Source: Jackrogersella multiformis
Taxonomy: Eukaryota > Ascomycota > Sordariomycetes > Xylariales > Hypoxylaceae
NCBI GenBank assembly: GCA_902806575.1
Contig: CADCXD010000002.1
Coordinates: 3,038,001-3,102,000 of the forward strand
DNA: 64,000 nt
Reading direction: 5' to 3'
Translations under genes and position numbers: made by a program
The notes under the pieces: generated by a model
What the model was told of the DNA's origin: nothing
The model's database searches: none
Seen by the model: only the letters and a program-made list of their open reading frames with translations
In this document: one piece after another, positions 1-12,812 of the stretch
How the letters are laid out: every line of letters begins with the position of its first letter
How positions within the stretch are numbered: position 1 is the stretch's first letter

Positions 1-3000
1 AGTTCAGCGTGGCGTCGACAAGGTTATCCCATGCCTTATCCGTGTTCGTGATGTTGATAGCCTGGAAGTGGGAACTGCTGGGATTTCCAAGGGCGCGACC
101 CGCCATAGAGGTGATAGTGGAGTTAGAGCCGACTTCCAAGAAGACAGCAGACGGGTACTGCTTAGCAAGCCGCTGCACAGCGTGGTCGAAGTAGACCGGA
201 TAGCGCATGTGGTCGGCAACGAACTGGGCAGTGTGCTTCTCCTGCGTGGGGAACTCCGAAGCTCTCTCCACGGGGATCGTTGGCTTTCGGAACGTAAGCG
301 TCTTCCCGACTTGTTCCAGGGCCTCGACCAGAGGGTCGACGAGGGCACAGTGGAAGGAGTTGGTCACATTCAACCTCTTCGACCTCAGCGACGAGGGGAT
401 AGTGTTAGCGACCGCATCGATCGCGGCAGTAGAGCCGGCCAGCGTAAAGCTGCGAGGCCCGTTGTAGCAGGCGATACTAGCTGGCTTCTCTTGTGGGACC
501 TTCTGATTCGACTCGGCGAGTAATTTCTCAACGTCAGCCAAGTCGGCCTCCACAGCCATCATGGTTCCCTTCTCACTACCCCAGGCATCACGAACAAGAG
601 TCGCCCGGCTTACTACCAGCTTTACGGCATCTTCCAACGAGAGCACCTGTGAGATGGCAAGGGCAGTGAGTTCGCCAAAGCTATGGCCCACAACTGCCGC
701 GGGCTTGATGCCAGATTCTATCCAGCTACGAGCGCTAGCGTACTGGATGGCAAAGAGCATGGTCTGCAACTGGACCGTGTCTTTTATAGGAGACGTCTCG
801 AAGATACCAGGGAAGATGCTTCCAGCACCAAGCGAACGAGCGACCGCATCGACGTTATTCAGGTGCTTTCGCAGCACAGCTACTCTCCGGTACAGGCCTT
901 GGTCCAGACCCACAAATGTAGACACTTGGCCACCGAAGCAGAGCACAACAGGCTTAGACTCGGCACGAGCGATAGATGCAACATTAGCATCGCCCCTCTC
1001 GAGAGATGCCAACTTCTGGTCCAGCTCCTCCACCGAGCGCACGCTGAATAGAACTGCCTTGTCGAGGGAGCGGTTGCTCTGGCGGGCTAAGTTGAAGGAT
1101 ATGTTGGGTAGAGAAAGAGCGGCAGCCGAGTAGCTCTTGTTTCCGAGGAATTTACGGAATACCTTAGCGTATCGGCGAAGACTCTGGTCGTCAATACCAG
1201 CGAACCAGAAAGGATACTTAGCACCAGCAGGAGCCTCCAGGGCGTCCTGGGCTGCCTTAGCGTTGGGAAACGGTGACTGGGTGATAATCATTGAAGCATT
1301 GGAACCCGAAGCTCCATAGTTGTTAATCAAAGCCGCCCGGAAGTCGACATCCCACGTATATAAGCTATTCGGGATGGTGATCTTATCGGCCGGAGTCGCC
1401 CCAATAGCTGGGTTGATAGAAGTGTGGCTGGGCTGGGGCGGAACCATTCCCTTCTGGATCATGAGCATGACCTTAACCATGGAAACAATACCCGAAGTGG
1501 CTTCCGTATGGCCAACGAGACCCTTCACGGACCCAAGGAGGAGGTTGTTATTCCGTCCGGAAGCAGTTCCGCCGAGCACTCGTCGTATTCCGTCGTACTC
1601 AGCCGGGTCACCAACTCCAGTACCAGTACCGTGAGCCTCGACGACTGTGATCTGGGAAGGCTTGAGACGAGCCTGCTTAGTGACGCTGCGGAATAGGTCA
1701 GAGAGAGAAGGGGCGTTGGGGACGAAGATAGGAGTGCAGTTCTCATTCTGCTGCACGCCCGTCGCGGCGACAACACCGAGGATCTGGTCGCCATCTGCTA
1801 CGGCAGCGGAGAGCTTCTTCAAGAACACCGAAGCCACACCTTCACCTCTGCAGTATCCGTCCGCCTTGGCATCGAATGGCTTGCACTGCCCGGTCGTGCT
1901 CAAAAAGGAGGCACCAGACAAGTTCTGGAACCACAACGGGTTGGTCACAACGTTGGTACCTCCAGCAAGAGCAGCAGTGCATTCCCCAGAGACGATTGCA
2001 CGGCAAGCCTGGTGGATGGCTACGGCAGAGGAAGAACATGCCGTGTCAATCGTCAAACCAGGACCCGTCCAGCCAAAGTAGTGGCTAACCTTGCCAGAGA
2101 TGAAGCTCTGCAAGTTACCCGTAGCAGAAAACGCGTTGGGGGCGTGGCAGGCGATGTTGCAGTCGTAGTCACGAGAGCAGACACCGACAAAGCAGCCGAT
2201 GCGGCTATCAGGCTCGCCCGACTGGAAGTAGCCAGACTGCTCCACAGCTTGGTAAGCGCACTGAAGGAAGAGGCGCTGTTGGGGGTCCATAGTGGAGCTC
2301 TCACGAGGGCTCTTCTTGAAAAACTTATGGTCGAATTTGTCATAATTCTCGATGAAGTTTCCGAACCACTTCCGCTTAGGGTCGACATCACGGAAGGCCG
2401 TCTCGAATGAGAATCTCTCCTTAGGAACCTCTTTGTGCTGCGACTTCGCGGCGACAAGCAGGTCCCAGAAGTCATCTAAGGTCTCGGCGCCAGCCACCTT
2501 GATAGACATACCAACGACGGCGACATCGTTGTCGGAGAAGGTTCGCAGGTCCTTCTGAGAGAACGCCTCGAAGCGGGAGGTCATTCCGTCCAAGTCGGCG
2601 ACGTGGAAGACTTGGGGGTTGAGGCCGCGAAGCAAAGACGGCGGCACAGCGCGCTCGGGGCCGAATGACAGGATACAAGAGTCCTTGTTCTTGAGTGTCG
2701 CCTCGCGCACAACAGAGACAGTCTGGAACCATCGCGGGGGTTCGGCCAGGATGGACTGCAGCGCGTGCCGGTGCAGCGGGCCTTGAGTGATCAGGTCGCC
2801 GCCACGGTTGGAACGGGTTGGCACCGCCAGCCCGGACGAGGCGTCCGGGAACCGGAACTCGGGATGAGCGTCTACGAACTCAAGGAGCAGTCCTAGTTTC
2901 TCGAGGTTGACGTCGGCGTGGAAGCGGCCGTAGAGGCCGACCTCCGAGGCGACGAGACCGGCACCCCTGAGCTGCTGTTGCAGCTTAGAGATGGCCGACG

Positions 3001-3804
3001 CCTTGGTCGTGACAGTAGCACGGTTCTCGTCGTAGTTGACGGAAACGTATGTCTAGACCATCGAGTTAGAATTTTCCGATCACGAACACGAGTATAAGAG
3101 GGGAAGTGTTGCTGTGTAGAGCTTCACAAATTCGAAATAGGGATAAGGGTGGAATTTCTTACCTCGGGGAAGCTCTTCACAATACGCTTAAGCTCCTCGC
3201 CGCCCTCCGCAGAGGTCCATGCGGCGCTAAGAGACTTGGAAGCCTCGGTAGCTTCGTCTTGGGCGTCGACGACAGTACCAATCAGCATAGCCAGCCGCAC
3301 AGCGACGGCAGCATATCTCCTAAACTGCTCGCTATTGTCCGAACTAGAAACAGCGAAGGCACTCAGAAGTCCCGTGCAAAGTCCGAGAGTCTCTCTGTCC
3401 GACTTAGGCGTGCTGAATGGGTCAATATGTTCTCCCTCGGTGCTGTTTTGCAAGTATATGGCATATTGAGTAAGATGAGAGACGATGACAAGGGGAATTA
3501 GAAGCTTATTGGGGAGGGGAAAGGAGGTCTCGAGTGCCCGTCCGGTCCGGAAGGCGTCACTCAGATCCTCCAACTGCTTCAGGTCCGACGTAGTCTTCAG
3601 GCTAGGAATGGAAGCGATAAGAGACTTCCAGATCTGTGGGAACTCGGCAATGGTATCGAGGACCCAACGGGAATCCTCATTCTCAACGACGGCCTTGCGA
3701 ACCTGAGCAAAAGCTGCATCGTCGAAGGATAGAGCGAGCGGACCGAAAAGCAAGATGGTGGGCCCAGGCAAGGGGCCTCTGAGACGTTCTCCCATATCGA
3801 TCAT
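1..3804 (-). CDS. Non-reducing polyketide synthase, SAT-KS-AT part (3' end outside window)
   Basis: Iterative type I synthase that builds an aromatic polyketide from malonyl-CoA. Two exons are visible: 3804-3163 and 3052-1, with a 110-bp intron (3053-3162, GTAAGA donor). They encode 1231 residues before the window edge. Residues 1 to about 370 are the starter-unit acyltransferase domain, with the GLCTG active-site motif (Cys143) and a GRFH histidine near residue 259. The ketosynthase begins near 388, with DTACSSS (Cys553), EAHGTGTG and GHTEATSG. The malonyl acyltransferase carries GHSFGE (Ser1005). The intact SAT cysteine suggests that a preformed starter can be loaded. Product template, ACP, any methyltransferase and the release domain must lie to the left and are not seen. 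Start at 3804; Met4 at 3795 is an alternative. It is divergent from a TropB-like monooxygenase, which points to azaphilone, tropolone or sorbicillinoid-type chemistry (inference). Confidence 0.96.
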
Positions 3805-5760
3805 GGCGAATAGTATACGTGGTTATTATATAAAACGGAAGTTGAGTTAATGCTAACGAATCAAGTGTTGAAATTCGCGTTCGTGGGTAGTCTATGAGAC
3901 AGTTGTGTCCATAGCACGCCTGGTGATACAGGACTTTATAATTTCGAAGTGGAATTCGACGTTGAGGCGAAGGTTATCGTGACAGTGAGAGAATATCGCC
4001 AATGTCGATGGTCACTGCGAATGTGTGTTGCCGCGGGAAATTCTATCTCTATAAGTGGTAAATGAAAATGACGAGAAGAGGCTGCTCAGCCGCTGATGTT
4101 TTCAAGAATGCTGGAGAGTCAAGATCGACTAATACATATAGTGAGTTGGCGACCACGGTTGTTAGCAGCGGCAAAAGGAATCACACAATGCCCCTTGTGA
4201 GTATCTACCTTGTCCTCGGCCCTGGAGAAAAGGAAAATGGTTGCATCTGCTAGCCAGGCTTATCGCTAACACTGTGTTTCACAATTGAGCTGTACTTGTC
4301 AACGGTCCGCAGGTATAAGCACATATCTTGCCGAAGGGACCTCTAGATATCACGTAAGAGGAAGAGAGATAGGTAGAGGCGAACCGCCGACCAACCAAGC
4401 TTGTCCTCCGCTCGTCCATCCACCAAAAACCTCGCCAACGACACGAGATAAGAGGAAACGCGTGCGAAAGTTGTACCGAAGGAATCTCGAAAGAGCAAGG
4501 AATTGGTAAGAACGGGGCCAGAACGTGCTACTGGCGCTACTGGGCACGAGGTTGCTGCACTTGCCCGTACGCTGGAACCCAATGAGGTGCTGGATAAAAA
4601 CTCCGTCGAGACGTAAGCGATGTTCTCGAAGCTGGTTTGTTCATCACAGATAAATAATCCTCCGAGAAAAGCTGTTTCCTAAAGAAAGAAGGATCGCAGC
4701 CCTATTTTTTGAGCGGATTTATGACGTCCATGACGGCTTTTCATATTTCGTGAAGGTATGATGGCATTTTCGAGTACTCTGTCTCTTTCGAACGTCATTC
4801 CTTCATTCACGGCTTTACCGTGCCGCCCCGTTGAATCACTAAGACTATGTTTCAGGAACTTAGAAGTTAGTAGTTAGTTTAGTGTGTGGTGTTCGTAATA
4901 TGCCGGCCGATCCAACTAGCATAGGGGATGGTTTTGTTTCTCGACGACTAGCGGCGGACTACAGTACACCCATCTATAATGATATGGCTGGCATCATCCC
5001 TTCGAGATCATCTCATTAATCCCTAACCGGCCACCTGCCAATAGGTAATTGTGCTACGACTTATTCCTAGCTAAAGAGATAAGGCACCTTGGTAGGTAGT
5101 ATTAACTATACGGATTTAGGAAACTGTACGGAATTCAGCCGCAAGTCTAGAAATTATGACGGTCGGCCATTCCGCTAACTTGGCCATGTTCCACAAAGAA
5201 TTGTGATCAACGGATTCAGCCGCGCCGCCGTGGCTGGCGGCGCACGCATATCTCGGTCACGGCAGAATCCCCGGGAGGCGAGTTACTCCGGCTCTTATTC
5301 CCCTGGCGCGCATACCCAGGTAAGCAGGGCTAGCGCACAACATATCGTATCAGGGATATTTTTCAACTCGAAAGAGGTATCGTAACTAACGCCAACCTCC
5401 GCTAATATGACCCCTTACGCTTACACTGAAACAGGTTCCCATGGTTGGTGGTCATCTCTGCCTTAACTATTATCATGACTCAGCCATGCTTAACGCCGTG
5501 CTACTCACACTCTTAACGGGATGTTCAGTGTAGCGTAGGTACTTGGCACCATGTACTTTGTAAGGTGCTCGTAAAACCTCCACTTGTCATCTCGTTACAC
5601 GATATTCCCGGCGGTGACCATCGTATGTTCGGAGTTGTAAAGTCCCTTGTGTCACAGACTTAAATCTAGGGGCTTGGGTTGGTTTATCTCAGCATTGCCT
5701 CTTTCGCGGCTTATTGCGCGAGCTCAAGTTAGAACTCATAATCTGCCATAATATCTCATC
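3805..5760. promoter_or_regulatory. Divergent intergenic region between synthase and monooxygenase
   Basis: This 1.96 kb stretch separates two divergent start codons, so it should hold both promoters. A TATA-like TTTATATAA (minus strand, about 3826-3834) lies just upstream of the synthase ATG. Scattered CGG/CCG triplets occur near 4900, 5027, 5165 and 5260-5275, as expected for Zn(II)2Cys6 regulators, but I could not define a repeated operator. No convincing coding region. Confidence 0.5.
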
Positions 5761-7268
5761 ATGCCTGGAATCGTCGGAGAGACTCCTATCGAGGTCGCCA
5801 TCGTCGGCGGCGGCATCATCGGGCTTTCACTCGCTGCCGGCCTCATCCAGCAAAATGTCAAGGTTAAAGTCTACGAGCAGGCGAAAGGCTTCCGAGAGAT
5901 CGGCGCAGGCATGGCCTTCACGGCCAACGCTATACGATGCATGGGACTGATGAACCCGGATATCGTCGGCGCTCTCAGATCCGGTGGTTCCGTCGCCACC
6001 TCTATGGACGAAAACGATCCGAACGATTATCTACGATGGATCGACGGATATAACAAGCGTCGGAAGGACGATCCTTCGTATCAACAGATGCTCTTCAAGA
6101 TAGATGCGGGTTATAAGGGCTTCGAGGGGACGCGACGCGATCAATTCTTAGAGGCGTTGGTGAAGGTTATACCCCAGGATATTGTCGAACTCAAGAAGCG
6201 TCTGGACACGATCGAGGATAAGGGATCCGATGGAAGACTCCAGCTCAGATTCACTGACGGGACGTCGGCCGAAGCTGATGCCGGTAAGTTATTTTCATCC
6301 ACTTTTCGTGTAGGCAAATTATGAGATCCGATTAAAGATGCTAATATGGTCACAATACCTAAGTCATTGGATGCGACGGTATCAAGTCGCGAGTGAGGGA
6401 ACTCATGTTCGGCAGCGAAAATCCTGCTTCGTATCCCCATTATACCCACAAGGTCGCCTATCGCGCCTTGGTTCCGATGGACAAGGCCATTGCGGCTCTT
6501 GGCGAGTACAAAGCAAGAAATCAGCACAACCACGTAGGACCAAACGCCCACCTGATCCACTACCCCGTCGCGAACCAGACCATGATCAATGCCACCGCTT
6601 TCCTGTCCGATCCCAACGAGTGGCCGGATGACAAAGTCACGGTCGTGCCAGCCCTCCGCAAAGATCTCGAGGACGCATTCGCAGACTGGAACCCCTGCCT
6701 CACGGCCCTCATCCAGTACTTCCCGGAGAAGCTCGAGAAGTGGGCTGTCTTCGATACTTGGGACTACCCCGCCCCCTTCTTCAACAAGGGCAACATCTGC
6801 CTCGCCGGCGACGCCGCGCACGCGTCCAGCCCGCATCACGGCGCCGGCGCATGCTGCGGCATTGAGGACGCGCTATGCCTCGTCACGCTCCTCAGCCGGG
6901 TCAACGCCTCGCTGCGGGAGGGGTCGGCGGCTACGAAGAAGGAGGCTCTAGGCTCGGCATTCGACGTGTTCGACGCGATGCGGCGCACGCGCAGCCAGTG
7001 GCTCGTCAACAGCAGCCGCCGCGTGTGCGATATGTACCACCAGCCCGAGTGGGCCGACGAGCAGAAGTGGATCAAGGCCGAGACGTGCTTCGAGGAGCTC
7101 AAGGACCGGTCGCTCAAGATCTGGCACTTCGACTACGACACCATGATCAAGCAGACGGTCGAGGAGTACGCGAAGAGGGTGCCGGCGGCGAAGAAAGTGC
7201 CGAGCGGCTCCGAGAGCGGCATCGCGAAGACTGATATTCCTGTTCCTGTCGCTGTCGCGGCAAACTAG
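5761..7268 (+). CDS. TropB/AzaH/SorbC-type FAD-dependent monooxygenase
   Basis: Class A flavoprotein monooxygenase of the group that hydroxylates and dearomatises resorcinol-type polyketides. Two exons, 5761-6283 and 6364-7268, with an 80-bp intron (6284-6363), give 475 residues. Visible motifs are GGGIIG near residue 16 (FAD-binding Rossmann fold), IGCDGIKSR after the splice (DG motif) and AGDAAHASSPHHGAGACCG near residue 322 (GD motif). From memory of published TropB work, Arg206 and Tyr239 are catalytic there. The aligned positions here are Arg208 (AYRALV) and Tyr241 (LIHYPVAN), and Phe121 (KGFEGTRRDQF) matches TropB Phe119. Start is the first ATG of the frame, just after an AT-rich leader. 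It is divergent from the non-reducing synthase and probably acts on its aldehyde product. AzaH-like versus TropB-like outcome cannot be settled from sequence alone. Confidence 0.93.
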
Positions 7269-10019
7269 TTTTGCAAATGATGAAGATGAATGAATGTAGC
7301 TCGATCACACCCTTTTTTGTTCATACCAAAGTTTTAGCAATACAAATGTTCCAATATTTAACCTAACTATGACTATCGCCTACCCCCCTATACGTTAGCT
7401 ACTTGCCTAAGTGAAATGTCATGTTAGTGAACAGAGAATGTTCCCTATTCATATCATTGAATCATGTTCATTTTATCCTTTCTATTTTACTATTTAATTG
7501 CTTACTATTGCTGCATTAATATGACCTATGCAATATTTTCACTTTTCATCGTTCAAGTTCTTTATTACGCAAGCTCGTAACCTTAGATATGACAAAGCAC
7601 ATGCTCAGAGCTATTTCAGGCACTTGGGATTTAGAGCTACTAGGTAGTGAAGCCCCACGACAGAGGCACAGACGGTAGGTAACCTAGATGCCTTCACATG
7701 CTGACATGCGAGGTTGCTCTCGCGTGTCGTTACACAACTTAGGATCGTCAGGGCAGTATTCCGGGGTACATGAAAGCCAAGTCATTAAATTACCCTTAGG
7801 TAGATACCCTTGTCCTCAGTTCGTGAGTCAAGTTCTATTCCTCCGATGTGGCTAAGCGATGTGCAATATTGAAACTTAGGCTAGATTGAGAAATGGAGCA
7901 ACGTGAGGCGCGTATGTATAATAAGCACTAATGTACTTATTTGAGGGCTAATTGAAGATATGAATCAGGCCGGCCTTAAAGTGGCGCCTAAATTATGAGC
8001 TCTCGCGGAAGCAGAACGACGGCACTGCGGAAAATCCCATCGTGACTCGTTAGTTAGGAATATACGAGTAGGATGAGACTTGTGATTAGCAGGTTAATTA
8101 TGAATTACACTATCCTACCTAGGTACTTAACTACCTTGGTAGGGAGGTAGTCTTAGATATCAATATGAGTACCTATATACCTGTATAAGCCCTAATGTTT
8201 ACGTTCGGATAGATTATGTAGGATTTCCGAGGGAAGCGAGATCTCGCCTACCTCTCGAGGTTGTCTGTATTAATATACCAAGACACCGGGGAAATATTAT
8301 AGCAATAACCTGCCCGAGAGAGCTGGGGCTAAGCCACTCCAGCTCCTTCAGCTATGCGCCTGTGCGTGTAATTAGTAGTACCTAGCGTAGCCGTTGTGAC
8401 ACTTTCCAACACTGGGGTTCATCATGTCGATCGAGTCCTAATGACTTCAATATTCCTAGAATAGCATCAGCGTCACGCGGCCTTGCCACTAGCCGTGACA
8501 TGTAATGATCTACGAACCGTTCGCCTTCTTCAACGATCATCTTGTGAGACAGTTACACGGAGTACCGCTGACTGAATTAGGATTCTGACTGCTTTAGGAA
8601 AATACAATGATAAGACGCTAGAAAGCTTACAGGTTGTAGGCAGCTTATTTTGCTTGAGGCTGAGATCTTGCCAAGATACTTTAATTCTTAGGGATCCATG
8701 GTACCTAGCAGCCTAGGTTACTAAAGGGCGTGTTAAACTCAGGTGCCAAGCTATCTGCACCTCGCTAATCTCGCCGTGATAATTCGCTAGAGAATGTGCG
8801 GTTTTGCTTACCTACCCCTAGGTATACTCCCCCTTTTTTGTGGACCTAAAACATTGGTTTGTCGTTTGTTGGTTGAACTTGACACAAACGCATGGGGGGT
8901 TTTTTTAATAGAAGGAATGCGAGATTGCCTCAACTTTCCTCTGCTGAAACCTTTTTCTCAGGAGTTCATACTGCTGAACAGTAAGGGTATAGCATCCCGC
9001 AACAGAAGGATTCCTAAATCTTCCGCGCCGCCCTCGGATCCGAGCCGTAGCAGCCGACGGGGGTTCGTAATAGTATGCCGAGTAGGGTCGAGAATGGGAC
9101 ACCCTCTTCAGCTGGTTCAAGACATCCATCTATCCGTCCTTTTCCTATGTACATACAGAAGCTGCAGCCTATCAGCATGTCAAACCACGCTCGCTGCCAC
9201 TGCACGTAAGCCGAACGGGGCTGCTTACCTAGGTACGTACCTACCTATGTAGTAATAATAACCTAGTGCAACGAGATCAGCTTCGATTGGATCTAGATTC
9301 AGTCTATGATAATATACCCCAGGTAGGTATGTAAGCTCTCGCCCAGAAGCGGGTAAACTTTCAAGCCTTGCCAAATACGACCACGCGAGTCGTCCGGGGT
9401 ATAATGCACAAAAAGACCTAAGTATGCACCGCCATGATGCTACAGGGCAGATGATCCAGGGGTTCATAGAAGATATGCGAGAATGTATCGTCTAACATGT
9501 TCAAAGGCCTTCAGCTCTATACAAAATAGTCGACCACATGGCACCACCTTGGAAGTCAGTTACGTCGCCGTCCTCGACCTTAATCATATCCTAGGATGGG
9601 CTAACGCCTTCGAGTTTCTCCGTTACCTGCCAGTGATGCTGCTAATTACATTGTCGTAGGTAGTTTTACTATGTTTCTTTAGCATTGTAGGCGTCGGCCG
9701 TTGTACTCGCTCGAAAAAACTCGTCTGATCACAAGGGTTGGAATGCTGCAATGCCACCACATGCTTCTGCTCACGGGTTACGAAGGCTTGGGGAGCCGAG
9801 CGGATGCTCTGCCTTGTTCCTGCTGAGCAGCGCCACTGAGAGGGAGAGATATAGCCGTGAGCGAGAGGTCATCACCATAGACGAGATATAAGTATATATA
9901 TTCGCCAAGTAACCTCAATCTCGAGAGGTTTCATGAACCAAGCTAGTTCCTTACTCCTAGCCGAGCTGCCTGCTCTCCTTGAACGGTTATAGCCAATATT
10001 AAGTTGAATAACTTCTACA
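7269..10019. other. Intergenic, no gene recognised
   Basis: About 2.75 kb of AT-leaning DNA with many stops. The open frames (for example 8794-9252) are short, lack recognisable domains and have no splice-consistent extension. It contains several partial TACCTAGGTA-type motifs (for example near 8118-8150 and 9229-9250). Confidence 0.5.
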
Positions 10020-11411
10020 ATGAAGTCGAACACGCTAATCACTCGCCTTTCCCTCGCCGCCTCGTCATTAGCACTAAAATGCCGGGCCCAATGCCAAAGC
10101 GCTGAGGTAATTACTCGTGATGTCGCTATCATTGGCGGCGGAGCGACAGGCACTTATGCGGCCATCAACCTGAAGGACAAAGGCAAGTCCGTTGTAATGG
10201 TCGAGCGGAAGGGCGAGCTAGGCGGCCACACTGCTACCTACCACGACCCTACCACGGGAACTCCTATCAACTACGGTCTGCAAGTCTACTACGACGACCC
10301 GCTCGCTCGTGATTTCTTCACCAGGCTCAACATCACCTTTGCCAAGGCTGTATTCCCCACCGGCAATACCCCTATGTACATTGATTTCGCCGACGGCCAG
10401 CGCCTCTCGAACTACTCTATCCCTTCAATTGACGACGACTACATCACGGAGCTCCACAAGTACCCCTATCTCGAGAACGGCATCGAGCTACCTGACCCGG
10501 TGCCCGAGGACCTCCTCCTAACCTGGTCTGATTACATGAAGAAGTTCAACATCACTGACGATGCCTTCGCCACCTACTCGCGCCCGGCTGTCGCTGGTGA
10601 CCTGACCAAGATCCTCGCCCTCTACGTCTTCAACAACCTCAACACTGTGATGCTTGATGAAGAGATCAAAGGCCAAATCATCGTCAACCCCGACGGTGAC
10701 AACGCCGAGCTCTTCCGCAACGCCCTTGCCGAACTCGGCTCCGACGTACTCCTTAACTCCACCGTCACCAGCGGCACACGTGGAAACAAGACGTCGGACG
10801 GTGTCAGCCTCTGCGTCACGACCCCCGAGGGCGAGAAGCGGATCGTCGCCAAGCAGCTGGTCTTCGCCGCCCCTCCCGTCATGGATAACCTACAGACCTT
10901 CGGCCTGGACACCCGCGAGCAGGCCATCTTCTCCAAGTTCGCCGGCGGCTTCTACTACACCGGGGTCGTCAGCGACCTGGGCCTGCCCACGGGCCACAGC
11001 TTCGTGAACCGCGGCGTGACGACTGACTCGCACGTCGCCGGCGTGCCTGGAACCGTCATGTTCAACCCTACCAAGGTCGAGGGCACCTACTACTACTGGT
11101 ACTCGTCCCTAGAGGGCATGTCTCAGCCGCAGGTCGAGACCGCGACGCGCGACACGCTCAAGCTCCTACAGAAGTCGGTTAACGGCTCCAACACCGAGGC
11201 GGAGCCCAAGTTCGTTGCCTACAACAGCCACACGCCACTGCACCCTACCGCGGACGCGGACGCCATCCGCGCCGGCGTTTACCGCGACTACTACAACATC
11301 CAGGGCTACCGCAACACCTGGTACACCGGCTCGCTGCTGGTAACCGGTTCTCCGCAGCTGTGGAACATCACCAGCCAGCTTCTTCCCAGGATCATTGCTG
11401 CCTCGGAGTAA
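10020..11411 (+). CDS. Secreted FAD-dependent oxidoreductase (amine-oxidase / beta-cyclopiazonate dehydrogenase-like)
   Basis: Single-exon gene of 463 residues. The first 25 or so residues look like a signal peptide (basic start, then a Leu/Ala-rich core ending near ALKCRAQC). The FAD-binding Rossmann motif AIIGGGATGTYAAINL follows near residue 37, then an ERKGELGGHTATY segment typical of the NAD_binding_8/amine-oxidase superfamily. Several N-x-S/T sequons (NIT, NYS, NST, NKT, NGS) fit passage through the secretory pathway. The family includes secreted or vesicular fungal oxidases that act in natural-product pathways, with beta-cyclopiazonate dehydrogenase as the usual annotation anchor; its substrate here is unknown. 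It lies between the monooxygenase and the regulator, so a late oxidation step of the neighbouring polyketide is plausible but unproven. Start: first ATG of the frame, directly before the hydrophobic segment. Confidence 0.85.
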   Translation: MKSNTLITRLSLAASSLALKCRAQCQSAEVITRDVAIIGGGATGTYAAINLKDKGKSVVMVERKGELGGHTATYHDPTTGTPINYGLQVYYDDPLARDFFTRLNITFAKAVFPTGNTPMYIDFADGQRLSNYSIPSIDDDYITELHKYPYLENGIELPDPVPEDLLLTWSDYMKKFNITDDAFATYSRPAVAGDLTKILALYVFNNLNTVMLDEEIKGQIIVNPDGDNAELFRNALAELGSDVLLNSTVTSGTRGNKTSDGVSLCVTTPEGEKRIVAKQLVFAAPPVMDNLQTFGLDTREQAIFSKFAGGFYYTGVVSDLGLPTGHSFVNRGVTTDSHVAGVPGTVMFNPTKVEGTYYYWYSSLEGMSQPQVETATRDTLKLLQKSVNGSNTEAEPKFVAYNSHTPLHPTADADAIRAGVYRDYYNIQGYRNTWYTGSLLVTGSPQLWNITSQLLPRIIAASE

Positions 11412-11462
11412 TAAAGGAGGCAGGCTGCCACACGCACCAAGTTAGCACATAACATGTATATT

Positions 11463-11478
11463 ACCTACCTAGGTAGGT
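11463..11478. repeat. Perfect 16-bp palindrome ACCTACCTAGGTAGGT
   Basis: Perfect inverted repeat about 50 bp after the stop codon of the FAD oxidoreductase. One of a family of TACCTAGGTA-centred palindromes spread through the non-coding parts of the window. Confidence 0.9.
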
Positions 11479-11935
11479 GTTTAGGTACACCATTGTAAAA
11501 TAAAATACAAACCTTAGTTGGCTCCTTTCAGGACTATAAGCTAGGATTTGGAAATTTTTGAAGTCAAAATGTCTTGGCGTTGTATATTACGAAGAGGGGA
11601 GCATCCCGTACTTAGCTAAGAATTCTAATAATACAACACCGTCTCCAAAAGGGCAAAGCAGAAAAACCAAAACTGACAACCCCAAGATCGTGTTTCCCAC
11701 GTGTTCCTCCAGGTTCAGTGCCAAGGCGGAAAGAAAAAAGAAAAATGGAGGTCACCCGATCTTCGCCCCCTTTCGGTCAGCCCTACTTCTACCCCTCCGC
11801 GATAGGTCCAATAGCTCTTAGGGCCCAACGGTCTCAGATGCACGAATGCGGCGTAAGCGTTTATACTACGTCTCTAGACTGATATGCAAGAAATGGTCTA
11901 GGTGTCTGGGCAAGGTGAGACACTGAAGTCCTACA

Positions 11936-11953
11936 TACCTACCTAGGTAGGTA
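11936..11953. repeat. Perfect 18-bp palindrome TACCTACCTAGGTAGGTA
   Basis: Perfect inverted repeat of the same family as 11463-11478 and 18267-18284. Intergenic. Confidence 0.9.
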
Positions 11954-12784
11954 CATACATATACAGCCGTGCGACCATGCTTCGTGGTCTTCCATTACCA
12001 AATGTAGCTCTCAGCCAGCCTCGGTGAAGCCTGCGATGAACCCTCGACTTGTCTTACGTAAGGGAGGTCTAAGCGGCCAAGGATGCCACGTCCAATACCT
12101 ACAAGACTTGCGTCGCATTCCTACGCGACTTGGAAATATAATTAATTAATAATATTTACGTCGCGGTATCTCTGCCTCTCCCTCACTTTCTTGACCTACG
12201 GAGAGGAATAGCGGTGTGTCCGTGCTACATCGAAGTGTGGCATAGGTATGTCGGCGCGGTATGATCCTAAGGTCCGACTTGTCTGCTTGTGTGGTCGAAA
12301 ACATACACTTCTTGCGAGGCATAGGAGCCTCAAAGATGATGATGACCTGCTGGATGTCGATACGACCACTGCATAACGCTCGCAGCCAATGGTCTTTAGC
12401 CTACCTATCTGATTGTAAGCTGCGATCCTTAGCCTAGACTCGAAACATCGAAATGGAATATTGACCGCGAGGTGACGGTAATGATGAATGAGGCTTATAT
12501 CCAAGTAATACCAAGCCCGATAGTTCGGCGGTCGGGGCCCCGCTGCCAATCTCCGTGCCCCCCGGAAGGATTCTCTACGCACGCATCTGCATACGAATTT
12601 ACGTAAGTACTTCGGTATTCTTGTATCGAATATACTATTCGCCCGTATGGATGCAGCTGTAATGCAGCAACCACGTACCCCATCCCATCCCTCTCGTCTA
12701 CCCTGCCGTAGACGTGCAAATCGGAAGCCGCGCGACCAAGCCCATCCTTCGAGCCACGGCACAAATCCCGTTCGTGAGATCCTG

Positions 12785-12812
12785 CATTACACATTACACA
12801 TTACAAATTACA
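12785..12812. repeat. Four-copy 7-bp tandem repeat (CATTACA)
   Basis: Three exact CATTACA units followed by one AATTACA unit. Simple repeat in intergenic DNA. Confidence 0.9.

Noticed and set aside
6141..6839. 232-codon minus-strand frame over the monooxygenase gene
   Set aside because: Shadow of the strongly supported plus-strand exons; composition Val/Gly/Asp-rich without motifs.
12196..12794. Overlapping minus-strand open frames of 188 and 99 codons
   Set aside because: Arg/Ser/Cys-rich low-grade composition, no domain, no flanking splice-consistent exons, and two frames competing for the same DNA.
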